NCBI GenBank assembly: GCA_024399955.1
Contig: JAKSNH010000003.1
Coordinates: 1 to 64,000 of the forward strand
Length of the DNA: 64,000 nucleotides
Reading direction: 5' to 3'
Origin: Paludibacteraceae bacterium
GTDB taxonomy: Bacteria > Bacteroidota > Bacteroidia > Bacteroidales > Paludibacteraceae
Shown here: piece by piece, positions 16,744 through 26,862 of the stretch
How positions within the stretch are numbered: the stretch's first letter is position 1
Layout: every line of letters starts with the position of its first letter
Program-made: the position numbers and the translations under genes
Notes under the pieces: model-generated
What the model was told of the DNA's origin: nothing
The model's input: the letters and a program-made list of their open reading frames with translations, nothing else
Databases searched by the model: none

Positions 16744-17890
16744 TGTTATCAATAAGGGTGTTGATGTGACGAACAGAAGAGCCTGTTGTCAGTTCATCCT
16801 TAGGCGTATGTAAGCAATAATCAACCAATGTATCTATCGTTGTTTGTGCCACATGCAAGCGAGTATCAGAAGACGCATAGTAAATGAATAACCTGCCATC
16901 CGGATTGGCAATCCATCCGTTACTAAAACAAACGTTCATCACATCGCCGATGTATTCGTCCCCTTGCGGAGCCAAAAGGTATCCGGCGGGCTGAGCGATT
17001 GGTCGCCAAGGTTCGTCTAATGCGGTCATATAGCAGTAGAGGACATATCGTAATCCGGAAGCGCATCCACGCACGCCATGCGCAAGATGTAGCCACCCCT
17101 TATCGGTCTTGATTGGTGCAGGTCCTTCACCATTCTTCACTTCCTTAATCGTATGATAGTAACGTGCATCAATAATACGTTCATCCTTAATTTGAGCATG
17201 GGTAATATCGTCTATCAACGCCCATCCTATTCCACCGCCATTTCCGGCATCAATAAATCCGTCTTGCGGACGAGTATAAAGAGCATACTGACCATGTATG
17301 AATTCCGGATGTAAGACCACATTACGTTGTTGGGACGCACTATCCAGGTCTGGCAAACGCTCCCACGTAAGTAAGTCCTTGGTGCGTGCTATTCCACACG
17401 TAGCCACGGCTGCAGATAAGTCGTTAGGGAAGCGGTTGTCGTGACGTTCTACACAGAATAGTCCATATATCCATCCATCCTCATGTTGGGTAAGACGCAT
17501 ATCGTATATATTAGTAGCCGGCTCACCATACTCAGGCATCGTAACAGGGCGATTCCAGAAACGAAAATTATCCACACCATTCTCAGACTCAGCCACAGCA
17601 AAGTATGACTTACGGTCTTTTCCTTCCACTCGGCAAACTAATATGTACTTGCCATTCAGATAGATAGCTCCGGCATTCAGTACGGAATTCACGCCAATAC
17701 GCTCTAATAAATAGGGGTTGTTCTCCGGTGAGAAATCATAACGCCAAGACAATGGTATATGTTCTGCCGTCAAAATAGGGTAACGATAACGCTGAAATAA
17801 ACCATGCATAGATGGCAACGGTTCATTCGGTTGATTCAGCAACTGCAGATAGGTTGTTTCAATATATGTTTTACGTTCTTGATAAGTCAT
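16724..17890 (-). CDS. GH130 mannosyl-glucose phosphorylase
   Basis: It cleaves beta-1,4-mannosyl-glucose with phosphate to mannose-1-phosphate and glucose. It is a five-bladed beta-propeller of 388 aa with no signal peptide. Family marks are NSVLNAGAIYLNGKYIL, CRVEGKDRKSYFAVAES, YDMRLTQHEDGWIYG, GPAPIKTDKGWLHLAHGV and YIGDVMNVCFSNG. The RVEGKDRKS signature points to the GH130_1 group. Together with the epimerase it forms the known mannobiose catabolic route. It overlaps the GH26 gene upstream by 4 bp. Confidence 0.93.
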   Translation of the reverse strand: MTYQERKTYIETTYLQLLNQPNEPLPSMHGLFQRYRYPILTAEHIPLSWRYDFSPENNPYLLERIGVNSVLNAGAIYLNGKYILVCRVEGKDRKSYFAVAESENGVDNFRFWNRPVTMPEYGEPATNIYDMRLTQHEDGWIYGLFCVERHDNRFPNDLSAAVATCGIARTKDLLTWERLPDLDSASQQRNVVLHPEFIHGQYALYTRPQDGFIDAGNGGGIGWALIDDITHAQIKDERIIDARYYHTIKEVKNGEGPAPIKTDKGWLHLAHGVRGCASGLRYVLYCYMTALDEPWRPIAQPAGYLLAPQGDEYIGDVMNVCFSNGWIANPDGRLFIYYASSDTRLHVAQTTIDTLVDYCLHTPKDELTTGSSVRHINTLIDNNEALNS

Positions 17891-18900
17891 AATTGATGAT
17901 AAAACTGAATAAAATCTGCTTGTTCAGGATGATGGGAGTATGGTATGTAGTAATGTGTTTCTATATCCCATGCATTGCGCCATACATGTACATATTCGAT
18001 GGGATACTGATGACATAGTGGCAATAGCACGTTGGTGTACCAATGTGGACAGCGAATGGCTTCGTTTCCGGTTTCTGTAAACGCCAGACGTTTATGACGG
18101 ATGGAGGCTAATTGAGATGCTGCCAAGAGTTGACGATGTGCCCTATGCAAGTAATCATCTATACCTTCTTCCGCACCAAAATGGTAGCAATCGGTACCTA
18201 TTATATCCACATACTCATCACCGGGGTAGAACTCCTTCATTTCGCGTAATGCACCGTCCGGTGTATCTTCGTAAAGGGTGAGTTTATCAGGCGAGAACAC
18301 CCATTCCACCTGCACGTTATATTGATCAAAGATATGTCGAGTGAGGTGCCATAGTTGATGATACTGTTCTGCAGAGCACACATTCCTGCCCCACCAGAAC
18401 CAATTACCGCTATTCTCATGCCATGGTCGGAAGATGATTGGGGACTGTGTTTGCACGGCTGCCACAAACTGCGCCACACGCGTTATGTAAACCACCAATG
18501 TGTCATAAACGTATGCTGTGGAGTCCAGGGCGAGGTTCATACAAGCCGTAGTGTCCCAAGCCGTACCGCCTGTCATAGGATGACGCGCATGCCAAGACAG
18601 CGTCACTCGACCTCCTCTATTGTCCTGACGAATCATTTCCTGACGCATCAGTTCAAAGGGCACCGAATCTAAGTTTCGCGCTTGTCCCAATTCAATACCG
18701 CCTAAGTCAAACCCTATTAAGTCCGGGTATTGACCGGTTATATCGTGGATACACGAGCGATAGGCAGTGTCACCACTTAACCTACTCCATTCATGTCCAT
18801 AACATACATCATCTTGATGACCAAAGGCAATGGATGGACGATGGCTACAACCGACACAAACGAATAGTGATAATAAGATATATCTATGTTTTAATTCCAT
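17887..18900 (-). CDS. GH26 endo-beta-mannanase, probable lipoprotein
   Basis: It hydrolyses internal beta-1,4-mannan bonds. A short signal sequence ends at VGCSH with Cys18, an imperfect lipobox suggesting an outer-membrane anchor. The catalytic acid/base is Glu162 in FRPWHENSGNWFWWG and the nucleophile is Glu276 in RLAFTETGNE. The typical GH26 segment YPGDEYVDIIGTDCYH is also present. It is 337 aa, a single domain. It starts inside the last codons of susD (10-bp overlap). It is the second mannanase of the locus; the other is at 24.9-25.9 kb. Confidence 0.94.
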   Translation of the reverse strand: MELKHRYILLSLFVCVGCSHRPSIAFGHQDDVCYGHEWSRLSGDTAYRSCIHDITGQYPDLIGFDLGGIELGQARNLDSVPFELMRQEMIRQDNRGGRVTLSWHARHPMTGGTAWDTTACMNLALDSTAYVYDTLVVYITRVAQFVAAVQTQSPIIFRPWHENSGNWFWWGRNVCSAEQYHQLWHLTRHIFDQYNVQVEWVFSPDKLTLYEDTPDGALREMKEFYPGDEYVDIIGTDCYHFGAEEGIDDYLHRAHRQLLAASQLASIRHKRLAFTETGNEAIRCPHWYTNVLLPLCHQYPIEYVHVWRNAWDIETHYYIPYSHHPEQADFIQFYHQL

Positions 18901-20618
18901 CCTGCGTTGTTGCTATTGATATTGGGGTTGGTATTGATTTCCGAGATAGGCAATGGGTAGCGCACATTGCGTTCCGTGCGGTTCTTATTAACGCCGGAAT
19001 CGTCCTTTCCGCCAAGGGCATTCATAGCATCTACATAGATACCCCATCGAATCAAATCCCAGCGTCTATCTGCTTCGCATGCCAGTTCCTTTGCCCGCTC
19101 CTCGATAATCACGCTGCGCATAACATCTTTAGACATCGTACTGGCCATAACGGCATTGCTACGTTCACGCACTTTATTGAGATACGTAAGTGCCTTATCC
19201 TGTTGATTGGTTTCGTTAGCCGCTTCGGCTGCAATTAGAATGACATCTGCCAAACGCAGCATGGGGAAATTAGCATCTGCATTCTCAATGGTATTGTCGG
19301 TTACATCTTCGTATTTAGTGGTGAACGCCAAGCATTGCGAGTCATACGAATAGTAATAACTAACGCCGTCGGCATAAATACCGGTGGGTTCTCCATGTTT
19401 ATTGCCATTTAGGTCATAGCCGGTTGCCATAATAGCATATTCATCTGTTTGAGGATAATAGAATCCGGAATGACTAGCCTCATGGAACGTATAACGCCAG
19501 CGATGTTTAACACCTTTGGTAATACGATAGTCATCATGGTCGAAGAGGTCATACCAATGGCGAGTGCATCCTACCCATCCTCCTGAAGCCAAAAAATCAC
19601 CACCTTGTTCATAGAAATACCCTTCGTACTGAGTATGAACAGATGTTTTATACTTAGCATCAGCATTCACCGAACCGATGGAAAAAAGGAATTCGGAAGC
19701 CGTAGCAGAGGCTTTCTTCCATAACTGGTCATACGGCAAAAGCGTATAGGTGCCATATTCGCCATTGAGGAGTTTTTCTGCCCATGCAAGGGATAACTTA
19801 TACAACGAATCCGCCTTCATATCCTCATAACCTTGCACGGCATTCTTTGCGAACACCTTAGCTTCCAATGGAGCATACTGTTTCTTTCCTCCCATAGTAG
19901 TATAGGCATTTCCGGTACGGACGGTGATGGTGGTACCGGCAGGCATAGCAGCCGCAGCCATGGTAGCATAGACTTTAGCCAATAGTCCCGCCGCAGATCC
20001 GGCAGACACATGTCCCAATTCGGCCTTGCCATAAGGATAGAGTTTAACCACCGCGGATGTCAAATCGGCAATGATGCCATCATATACCTGCTGTACCGGC
20101 ACACGAGCATTTCCGATAGCACTTGGGGTATTGCCAATGGTAACCGACTGAATAGGTAATTCACCGTATGCCCTAACCAGCAGGAAATACGCAAAGGCAC
20201 GTTGGAATTGCACCTCTCCTATCGCATTATTGCGTTGCTCCTGTGTCAGATTGGTCATCTTATTAATCTCTTGTTCAGCCAGATTAGCCCGAGCGATTAG
20301 TCCATAACACCCTTTCCAAAGTGCATCGGTCACATCACTCTCGCCTTGGAAATTACCTGCACCAAACTTATTGAACAACCAGTCCGGACCGGATATATAG
20401 TCCGCATCTATTTCTAATACTTTAGGAAAATATCCCCAGCAGAACATATCATATATCCATTTCGAATAAACGCCGGTCACCCACTGTCGGGCGCCATCCG
20501 GGGAATCTTCCACTTTTTCCGGAGTAATCAACGAATCAGGTTTTTCCTCAATCCATGAACAGCCGGTTTGCACGAATGCAAGAGCCGTTATAGCAATCAT
20601 TAAAAGATATTTTTTCAT
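18891..20618 (-). CDS. susD: SusD/RagB-family glycan-binding lipoprotein
   Basis: This is the cell-surface partner that sits as a lid on the SusC transporter and holds oligosaccharides. It has a signal peptide and lipid-anchored Cys20 (TGCSW). The family layout is complete: N-terminal TPR-rich region (WKGCYGLIARANLAEQEI, QFQRAFAYFLLVRAYGELP), a central loop region and the C-terminal PMLRLADVILIAAEAANE / LTYLNKVRERS / ERAKELACEADRRWDLIRWG. It is 575 aa. It follows susC by 5 bp and overlaps the GH26 start. The context predicts binding of manno-oligosaccharides. Confidence 0.96.
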   Translation of the reverse strand: MKKYLLMIAITALAFVQTGCSWIEEKPDSLITPEKVEDSPDGARQWVTGVYSKWIYDMFCWGYFPKVLEIDADYISGPDWLFNKFGAGNFQGESDVTDALWKGCYGLIARANLAEQEINKMTNLTQEQRNNAIGEVQFQRAFAYFLLVRAYGELPIQSVTIGNTPSAIGNARVPVQQVYDGIIADLTSAVVKLYPYGKAELGHVSAGSAAGLLAKVYATMAAAAMPAGTTITVRTGNAYTTMGGKKQYAPLEAKVFAKNAVQGYEDMKADSLYKLSLAWAEKLLNGEYGTYTLLPYDQLWKKASATASEFLFSIGSVNADAKYKTSVHTQYEGYFYEQGGDFLASGGWVGCTRHWYDLFDHDDYRITKGVKHRWRYTFHEASHSGFYYPQTDEYAIMATGYDLNGNKHGEPTGIYADGVSYYYSYDSQCLAFTTKYEDVTDNTIENADANFPMLRLADVILIAAEAANETNQQDKALTYLNKVRERSNAVMASTMSKDVMRSVIIEERAKELACEADRRWDLIRWGIYVDAMNALGGKDDSGVNKNRTERNVRYPLPISEINTNPNINSNNAGWN

Positions 20619-20623
20619 AGCTG

Positions 20624-23600
20624 TTAGAATACAAAGTTAATACCTAAATTAAAACTCCGATAAGAAGGGTATGAATAACTATCTACACCTTGTGTAGCAG
20701 CATTCGTGCCACCGGAATTGACATCAGGTTCATACCACGAATACTTAGTGAGAGTAAATACATTATTGACCGTAAAGTTAAACCCTATTTTTTCGATGTA
20801 TTTGCAAGGTTTAATCCAATCATACGCCAAAGTGATGTACTTGAGTTTCAAATACGATCCGTCCTCAACATAGCGATCCGAGATGAGCCACGTACGGTTA
20901 TATCCTGCTGTAGCCTTGGGCCAAGTGGCTGTTTCGGCAGTCTCGGGTGTCCAGCGGTTATTATACGCTTCGCGCGTTATGTTACCTACGTTAGACATCT
21001 GTATGTCCGTCAAGTTGTAATTGAAGATATCATTGCCATAAGAACCATAGAACATGAAACTAAGGGATAATGTTTTCCAAGACAAAGTAGAAGCCAATGA
21101 TCCTACGAACTTAGGATTGGTATTACCGATGATAGTCCGGTCGGCATCGGTGATAGCACCATCTCCATTCAGATCTCTGTATTTAATCTCACCTTTATCG
21201 TCCAATCCGTCCTCCATGTATCCATAGAGTGTACCGATAGCATGTCCGTTACGTTGAATGAAGACTTGGTCGGCAGCCGACCACAAAGAGCGAGCATATT
21301 GGTCACCGGATAGTCCACTAATCTTATTGCGGTTAAGAGATACATTAGCCTGGATATTCCATCTCCAATTGCGTTGTTGTAGTACATCCAAACCGATAGT
21401 GGCTTCAAAACCTTGGTTAGTAACGCAACCATTATTGACTAACATCTGTTCATATCCTGCCGAAGGAGGTAACGTAACATTCTGCAGCAGGTCGGTAGTG
21501 CGTTTGTAGTAATAATCCAACACAAACGTAAAACGATTATTGATGAATCCAAGGTCTAATCCGGCATCCACCTGAGTGGTTGTTTCCCATTTGAGATCCG
21601 GATTATTCGGTCCGCGCCAATCAATCGCCGAATAGCCATTCGCCAAGGTTCCATTATAGGGATAATTAGTTGCTTGTAAAGCCATCAAGGTGCGGTAAGC
21701 ACCTATTCCTTGGTTACCGGTCTGACCACATGAAATACGCCATTTCCAGTTACTGATTGACTTCACTCGCTTCATCCATGGCTCTTCACTCATACGCCAT
21801 GCAAAAGCTCCACTAAGAAAAGTAGCCCATTTGTTATTGGTTGTAAAAGCCGAACTACCATCTGTACGCACAGAGAACGTGAATAAATATCGACTCAGCA
21901 AGGAGTAATTAGCGCGAGCAAGGAAGGACACCAGTTTTTGTGTTGTTTCGCTAGACGTTATAATCGGTCTATCTAAAGCGAGTGACATATCACTGGCTTT
22001 GGTAGCATCCGAAGCAAAGTTAGTGGCGGTCATGGAACTGCTCTCTCCCCAGCCTCCTTCAAAAGTAGCACCTAACACAGCATCAACCTGATGGATACCT
22101 ATTGTTTTATTGAAACTCAGCAACGATTCGGTCGTAATGGATTTCCATACATTCGTAGCCTTGCCCGCCTTACCATTGTTAGGTGTCTTACCTTCTTGAG
22201 TATGCCGGTCATAGTAGGTGGAGCGATGACCATCGTTGTAGCCCATACCAAGGTTTTGACGGAATTTGAGCCAAGGCAGGAATTTGATCTCCAGGTAGTT
22301 ACTGGACCACCATGACATCTGTTTGAGTTTATCGGTCGCTCCATTCACGTAGTTAACGGGGTTGGTAGCCAGCCAGTTAAGTTCATCCAGTTGTTCGGTT
22401 TGGGTATGTACGCCATAAGTTGGAGGAAAGATAAGTGCCGAACGGATGATACCCGTGTTCTCGGAATTAGTGCGCTGGAAATCAGTATTATTCACCGTAA
22501 AGAACTGCGACGTACCTATTTCAAGCCATTTGGTAATATGTAATCCAAGATTAGCGGTTACGCCATAGCGTTGGTTACCGGTGTTCTTAACTATTCCCTG
22601 TTGGTCAGAGTAATTAAGGGATATATTGTACCATCCTCTTTCCGAACCATTAGAAACGGATACGTTGTACTCTTGCGTCCATCCCAGTTGGAAGATTTGT
22701 TTTTGCCAATTAGTTGGGGCTACTTCATCCACATTACCATATTCATCGGTACGAAGTCCGGGATGCAAGAAGTCCTCAGGAGAAGGGTTGTATTTACCTT
22801 GGTCATACACAAATCCGCTACCTATATATGGGTACTCCCATACGCCTCGGTATGGCAGTTCACGCGTGTCACCTTCGTACAAATTATAGTTGGTGGTTGC
22901 CTCGTTTTGATAAAGAGCATAGGTGTAGGCATCTAACATGTCTATTTGTTTAGCCACCTGCTGAACGCCCCATTTCATATTGACTTCAACAGTAGGTTTT
23001 TTCTCGTTGGATTGTTTACCTTTTTTGGTTGTAATCATAACGACACCATTGGCACCTCGCGAACCATAGATAGCAGTAGCCGAAGCGTCCTTAAGCACTT
23101 CAATGGACTCAATATCGTTGGGGTTGATAAAGGATAGCGGGTTGGTTTGCTGATTAGCCCCTTCTGTAGCCCCACTATTGGGCATTCCGTTAGGGTCTGT
23201 TCCGTATGGTACACCATCTACTATATAGAGTGGCTGAGTGGTGGTATAGAAGGAGTTGGCACCACGCACCGTAATGGATGTTCCTGCACTGGGAGCGGCA
23301 TCGGATGTGCGCACATCTACGCCGGCTATTTTACCTTGTAAACTTTGCGCAACATCGTTCACTCCTCCTTTTTTCAATTCGGCAGAAGTAACATGCGTAA
23401 TGGCGCCACTCAGGTCCGACTTTTTCATTGTACCATAGCCAACTACCACCACTTCGTCCATCATGGCCACATCTTCTTGCAGAACAATATCCATCTGATT
23501 GGATACCATCAATCGTTGAGAAGCATAACCGATGTAACTGACTTCAATCATCTGTTTGTCATCTGTTACAGTAAGTTCAAAGGCACCATCCATGTCGGTA

Positions 23601-23764
23601 ATCGTTCCTGCATTGGAATCAACCACCTTGACCGTGGCTCCCATCAATGGTTCATTGTCGGATGCACCATCCTTGACAACACCTTTGACTACGATGTCGG
23701 CATACAGACCCTGCATTATAACAAGACCCAAACTGACAAAGAGTGTTTTTATTGTATTATTCAT
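20624..23764 (-). CDS. susC: SusC/RagA-family TonB-dependent transporter
   Basis: This outer-membrane importer is 1046 aa. In order it has a signal peptide, a carboxypeptidase-like (CnaB-type) N-terminal domain (VVKGVVKDGASDNEPLMGATV), and a TonB-box region (MMDEVVVVGYGT). The plug follows (SLQGKIAGVDVRTSD, SITVRGANSF, PLYIVDGVPYG, IESIEVLKDASATAIYGSRGANGVV). The 22-strand barrel ends in the aromatic FNLGINFVF. The start is ATG 23764; the frame further upstream begins with TTG. It pairs with susD and imports mannan fragments into the periplasm in this locus. Confidence 0.97.
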   Translation of the reverse strand: MNNTIKTLFVSLGLVIMQGLYADIVVKGVVKDGASDNEPLMGATVKVVDSNAGTITDMDGAFELTVTDDKQMIEVSYIGYASQRLMVSNQMDIVLQEDVAMMDEVVVVGYGTMKKSDLSGAITHVTSAELKKGGVNDVAQSLQGKIAGVDVRTSDAAPSAGTSITVRGANSFYTTTQPLYIVDGVPYGTDPNGMPNSGATEGANQQTNPLSFINPNDIESIEVLKDASATAIYGSRGANGVVMITTKKGKQSNEKKPTVEVNMKWGVQQVAKQIDMLDAYTYALYQNEATTNYNLYEGDTRELPYRGVWEYPYIGSGFVYDQGKYNPSPEDFLHPGLRTDEYGNVDEVAPTNWQKQIFQLGWTQEYNVSVSNGSERGWYNISLNYSDQQGIVKNTGNQRYGVTANLGLHITKWLEIGTSQFFTVNNTDFQRTNSENTGIIRSALIFPPTYGVHTQTEQLDELNWLATNPVNYVNGATDKLKQMSWWSSNYLEIKFLPWLKFRQNLGMGYNDGHRSTYYDRHTQEGKTPNNGKAGKATNVWKSITTESLLSFNKTIGIHQVDAVLGATFEGGWGESSSMTATNFASDATKASDMSLALDRPIITSSETTQKLVSFLARANYSLLSRYLFTFSVRTDGSSAFTTNNKWATFLSGAFAWRMSEEPWMKRVKSISNWKWRISCGQTGNQGIGAYRTLMALQATNYPYNGTLANGYSAIDWRGPNNPDLKWETTTQVDAGLDLGFINNRFTFVLDYYYKRTTDLLQNVTLPPSAGYEQMLVNNGCVTNQGFEATIGLDVLQQRNWRWNIQANVSLNRNKISGLSGDQYARSLWSAADQVFIQRNGHAIGTLYGYMEDGLDDKGEIKYRDLNGDGAITDADRTIIGNTNPKFVGSLASTLSWKTLSLSFMFYGSYGNDIFNYNLTDIQMSNVGNITREAYNNRWTPETAETATWPKATAGYNRTWLISDRYVEDGSYLKLKYITLAYDWIKPCKYIEKIGFNFTVNNVFTLTKYSWYEPDVNSGGTNAATQGVDSYSYPSYRSFNLGINFVF

Positions 23765-23783
23765 AAACAATGAATTTGATTAT

Positions 23784-24923
23784 TTAAGGTTTAACTAAAA
23801 CGACTCGTGTAATGGTGGCACCTGCACCATTGAGAATGAATCCGCGCATTTTAACGTTATTCAGCGCCGCTGAATTGAAGTGGTACATTACCACCTTACC
23901 ATCTAATGGGTAGTATTGCACTTCGTTATTACCACCTAAGTCATTCCAATGCCGTGCTTCGCGGAAACTGATTTGCGACACGCAGTCCGGAATCAAATCG
24001 CGGTACATAACCATTAGGTACGCATCCGTTGAGCAGTTTTGGAAGGCTTCTGCCGTAAAGGTTATATTGCCCGACCAATCGCAAGGCAGTTTTTTCTCGC
24101 CATGGAAGAGTTCTCCGTCACGCAAGACATATTCCTTAGGTGCACGCTGCGCCGTGGCATGTAATGTATCACGCTCGCCCACATAGCTCACGCGCGTGAT
24201 TTTAGTTAATGTGTATCCCTTACCTCCTACGCGAACAGCCACACCTTCATCATTGGTTAGATGCAATTGCAATAGTTGCGATTGTTCGTATAGCGTATAG
24301 GTCACATAATCCCCTCCTATGCGTGCTCCATCCACAGACGAATTGAGCGGATCATACCGAAAGTTCATCAACTTAAATGCTGCATCTGCTTCAGCATCCT
24401 GGATATAGAAACGCAGACCGTCACCCACTTGCAGGTGACGAAATAGACTTTTATCTAATGGCAGTTGTCCACTCCAATCTGAGCCAAAGCGAATTTTAGG
24501 TCCACGGAAGATAGGCGTTTCGACATAATCGTCGGGATTAGTACACGTCAATCGATCAATCGTGTAATCATGTCCGGCAATAGCCAATCCGCGTTGCTGT
24601 ATGATGACTAACATTGAATCTGTTATACTGATTTGCACCGGGTGTTGCACGTCAAAATAGGCAGTAGACGGAGAAACAGCCTGCCAATTAAGCGGGTCTT
24701 GGAACGCCCCCTGTGCTCCTCCCTTAACTTTGCTCGTGTAAAGCACCAATATATCGCCTGTATGGCAATCCTTGAACTGCTCCGGAAGAACAACTATATT
24801 ATCCCGCCAACCACGACCAATCGTTTTGGGACCAAGCAACAGAGTTCGTTCTGCACAATCTACGTTTTGTACCAAAAAACTAACAATTGTTATCAGTAAA
24901 ATATGTAATTTATTATAAGTCAT
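23784..24923 (-). CDS. Secreted three-module beta-sandwich protein, candidate mannan-binding protein
   Basis: No family is recognised with certainty. It has a signal peptide (1-23, ending VDC/A) followed by three tandem modules of about 110-130 aa. Each module opens with a W motif (GWRDNI 38-43, DWSGQL 149-154, DWSGNI 282-287). Each then has an F-x-x-C/L...GD-x-L-x-x-Y stretch and closes with a Gly-x-x-(Y/A)-T-(I/L) strand (HDYTIDRL 118-125, KGYTLTKI 235-242, GATITRVV at the end). The product is 379 aa. It lies between a GH26 mannanase and susC, the usual place for a surface glycan-binding protein. A related single module appears in the 302-aa protein at 25.9-26.8 kb. Function is inferred from position and architecture only. 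Confidence 0.75.
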   Translation of the reverse strand: MTYNKLHILLITIVSFLVQNVDCAERTLLLGPKTIGRGWRDNIVVLPEQFKDCHTGDILVLYTSKVKGGAQGAFQDPLNWQAVSPSTAYFDVQHPVQISITDSMLVIIQQRGLAIAGHDYTIDRLTCTNPDDYVETPIFRGPKIRFGSDWSGQLPLDKSLFRHLQVGDGLRFYIQDAEADAAFKLMNFRYDPLNSSVDGARIGGDYVTYTLYEQSQLLQLHLTNDEGVAVRVGGKGYTLTKITRVSYVGERDTLHATAQRAPKEYVLRDGELFHGEKKLPCDWSGNITFTAEAFQNCSTDAYLMVMYRDLIPDCVSQISFREARHWNDLGGNNEVQYYPLDGKVVMYHFNSAALNNVKMRGFILNGAGATITRVVLVKP

Positions 24924-25929
24924 CGCGTTTGATTACATAATCGTGACTAAAAGCCTCTATCCACCATGCTGCATCAGCAAATTTATGGGTATCGGATATT
25001 CCTTTGTTGTAGTCGTAGTCGTACCATGTCATGAACCAACTATACCGACTTCCTTCCTGCCATATACCCCCCATCGGAGACATATTCACATCGTCACCAT
25101 TGCCACATTCGGCCAGGGTAATCATCTTGTTGGGATAGGTAGATTTGAGCAGGTTATAATCGTATGCCAGCGGGTATTGTAGCGCGTAATAACTATCTCG
25201 ACCAATGATGTCCACATACTCATCTCCTGGGTACCAAGTAGAGTCATTTACTTGGGATGTCCACACCCAGATAAGGTTATGTAGGCCATGCACGTTGGTG
25301 AGTTGGTTATAGAGGAAACGCCATAATTGAATATACACTTCCCCGCCTTGTGCCCCCCACCAGAACCATGCCTTTCCTCCGGAATACTCAAATGTATTAC
25401 CGGACGCTTCGTGCAAGGGACGCCAAATAACCGATATGCCTGCAGCTTGCATTTTCTTGAGGTATCCTGCTACTTGGGCTATATCCTTGATTAACTGCTT
25501 GTATCCGGCACTACATGGGTCATTAACACAACCGGCATCAAACGATGTTTCGGATGGAGCGGTGCCGGGTGAACATGTCATATCTTGTCCATTATTGGCA
25601 AGCACGTTCCAATGCCACATACATCCCACTATACCTCCAGCCTTATGCCAATTCTCCACAACAGATATATCGCTGTAATCCAGCCAACCACGTGGGTTGA
25701 CATCTTTAGAGGCATGTATGTTGCAGAAATCAAAGGTATTGAGCGCAGGATAATGGCCTGTCCATTGATAAACATTCTCGGCTTCACGAGTGTTCCAATC
25801 TACATTGGCTACAACACCAGATATAATCTTCTCACCATAGTTTGTGGCGAGAAGATTATATAGTTGTTGCGTCTCAGCAGTTGCCTGAGAGTCAATCAAT
25901 GTAAAGACCCCTAATAATAAGGCTAACAT
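24913..25929 (-). CDS. GH26 endo-beta-mannanase
   Basis: It hydrolyses beta-1,4-mannan. It has a signal peptide (1-18, ending ATA). Catalytic residues are visible: acid/base Glu174 in WRPLHEASGN and nucleophile Glu274 in TLAECGNGDD. The YPGDEYVDIIGRDSYY segment shared by GH26 enzymes is also present. The 338-aa single catalytic domain is closer to classic secreted mannanases than the second GH26 of this locus. It has no obvious lipobox. Its ATG shares one base with the preceding stop (TAATG), so translation is coupled, and its end overlaps the three-module protein by 11 bp. Confidence 0.95.
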   Translation of the reverse strand: MLALLLGVFTLIDSQATAETQQLYNLLATNYGEKIISGVVANVDWNTREAENVYQWTGHYPALNTFDFCNIHASKDVNPRGWLDYSDISVVENWHKAGGIVGCMWHWNVLANNGQDMTCSPGTAPSETSFDAGCVNDPCSAGYKQLIKDIAQVAGYLKKMQAAGISVIWRPLHEASGNTFEYSGGKAWFWWGAQGGEVYIQLWRFLYNQLTNVHGLHNLIWVWTSQVNDSTWYPGDEYVDIIGRDSYYALQYPLAYDYNLLKSTYPNKMITLAECGNGDDVNMSPMGGIWQEGSRYSWFMTWYDYDYNKGISDTHKFADAAWWIEAFSHDYVIKRDDL

Positions 25930-26837
25930 TATTGTAACATTTTCTTTCCGTTCAGAATAACTACACCTTTGTACGATGCATCCACTACATTGCCTAATAC
26001 ATCGCGACGGACACCATCGTTAAGTGCTGCAGAAACAGGCACTAAAGCGGTAGGAGTAGCTTTCTTGAGGTCTACGCTGGTCATTGTGAAGCCGCAGCCA
26101 CGAACCATGATTCCATTGGCTTTAGCGGTAGCGACTTGGTCAGCACTAAAGGTGAATTCAACTACGAGAGGAGCGGTTTGGTCTTTCACACTCTGATTCA
26201 CGATTGGGTCATCCCAATTTCCTTTCGGATAGATATAAACGCCGGGCCAATCTTGAGTAGCATCAATAGCCGTAACGTTAATTGCAATCTTGTCACCGGC
26301 ACTCATTTGAGCCAATTTGTCGGCTTCAATCTCGATGTAATTCTCCCAGTTTCCTGCAACCATTTCGCCCTTCCAAAGGTTAATCTCAGTATATTCTTGA
26401 GCCGATTGCAGACGCAGTTCTTTGAAAACGATTACATTGTCTTTATCACCACGGTCAGCGGAGATGCTGATTTTTTGGATAGCCGTTCCATTCAGGGCAA
26501 TCGTTCCGATGGTTTGCCCCACTTCAATATAGGTTTCCTGAGCATCCGGTGTGCAGTTGGAATAGTCCACAGCTAATTTGATAGTTCCGGTGGCTGCTTG
26601 TTTGAGTTCCAGCACAAGTTCGTCATAGCCGGTAGCGTCTAAAGCGTATTCGCCATCACCATACCAGATTTGGCCACCTGCCCATGCAGATTTGATAGTG
26701 AGGGTAGCAGATGCTGCATCGTAAACGGCATTAGCGTCCCAACCACCAAATTGACTCAGATCAAGGCTCTTCGTTGAACCTGCCATAGCGGCTACTGACA
26801 TAACAGCAGCAACGAAAAGAATAGAAATTTTTTTCAT
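25929..26837 (-). CDS. Secreted two-module protein with C-terminal sorting-like tail
   Basis: It has a signal peptide (1-19, ending AMA) using the ATG at 26837; the total is 302 aa. Module one (about 21-146) has SAWAGGQIWYGDG and YDELVLELKQAATGTIKLAVDY, matching the A-type modules of the 747-aa protein upstream. Module two (about 150-275) has NWENYIEIEADKLAQMSAGD and resembles the modules of the 379-aa protein. The end, DVLGNVVD...YKGVVILNGKK, resembles a Bacteroidales type-IX secretion C-terminal tail. It probably binds mannan at the surface; that is inference. Confidence 0.72.
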   Translation of the reverse strand: MKKISILFVAAVMSVAAMAGSTKSLDLSQFGGWDANAVYDAASATLTIKSAWAGGQIWYGDGEYALDATGYDELVLELKQAATGTIKLAVDYSNCTPDAQETYIEVGQTIGTIALNGTAIQKISISADRGDKDNVIVFKELRLQSAQEYTEINLWKGEMVAGNWENYIEIEADKLAQMSAGDKIAINVTAIDATQDWPGVYIYPKGNWDDPIVNQSVKDQTAPLVVEFTFSADQVATAKANGIMVRGCGFTMTSVDLKKATPTALVPVSAALNDGVRRDVLGNVVDASYKGVVILNGKKMLQ

Positions 26838-26862
26838 AATGTTTGTTGTTTTTAATTGTTGT

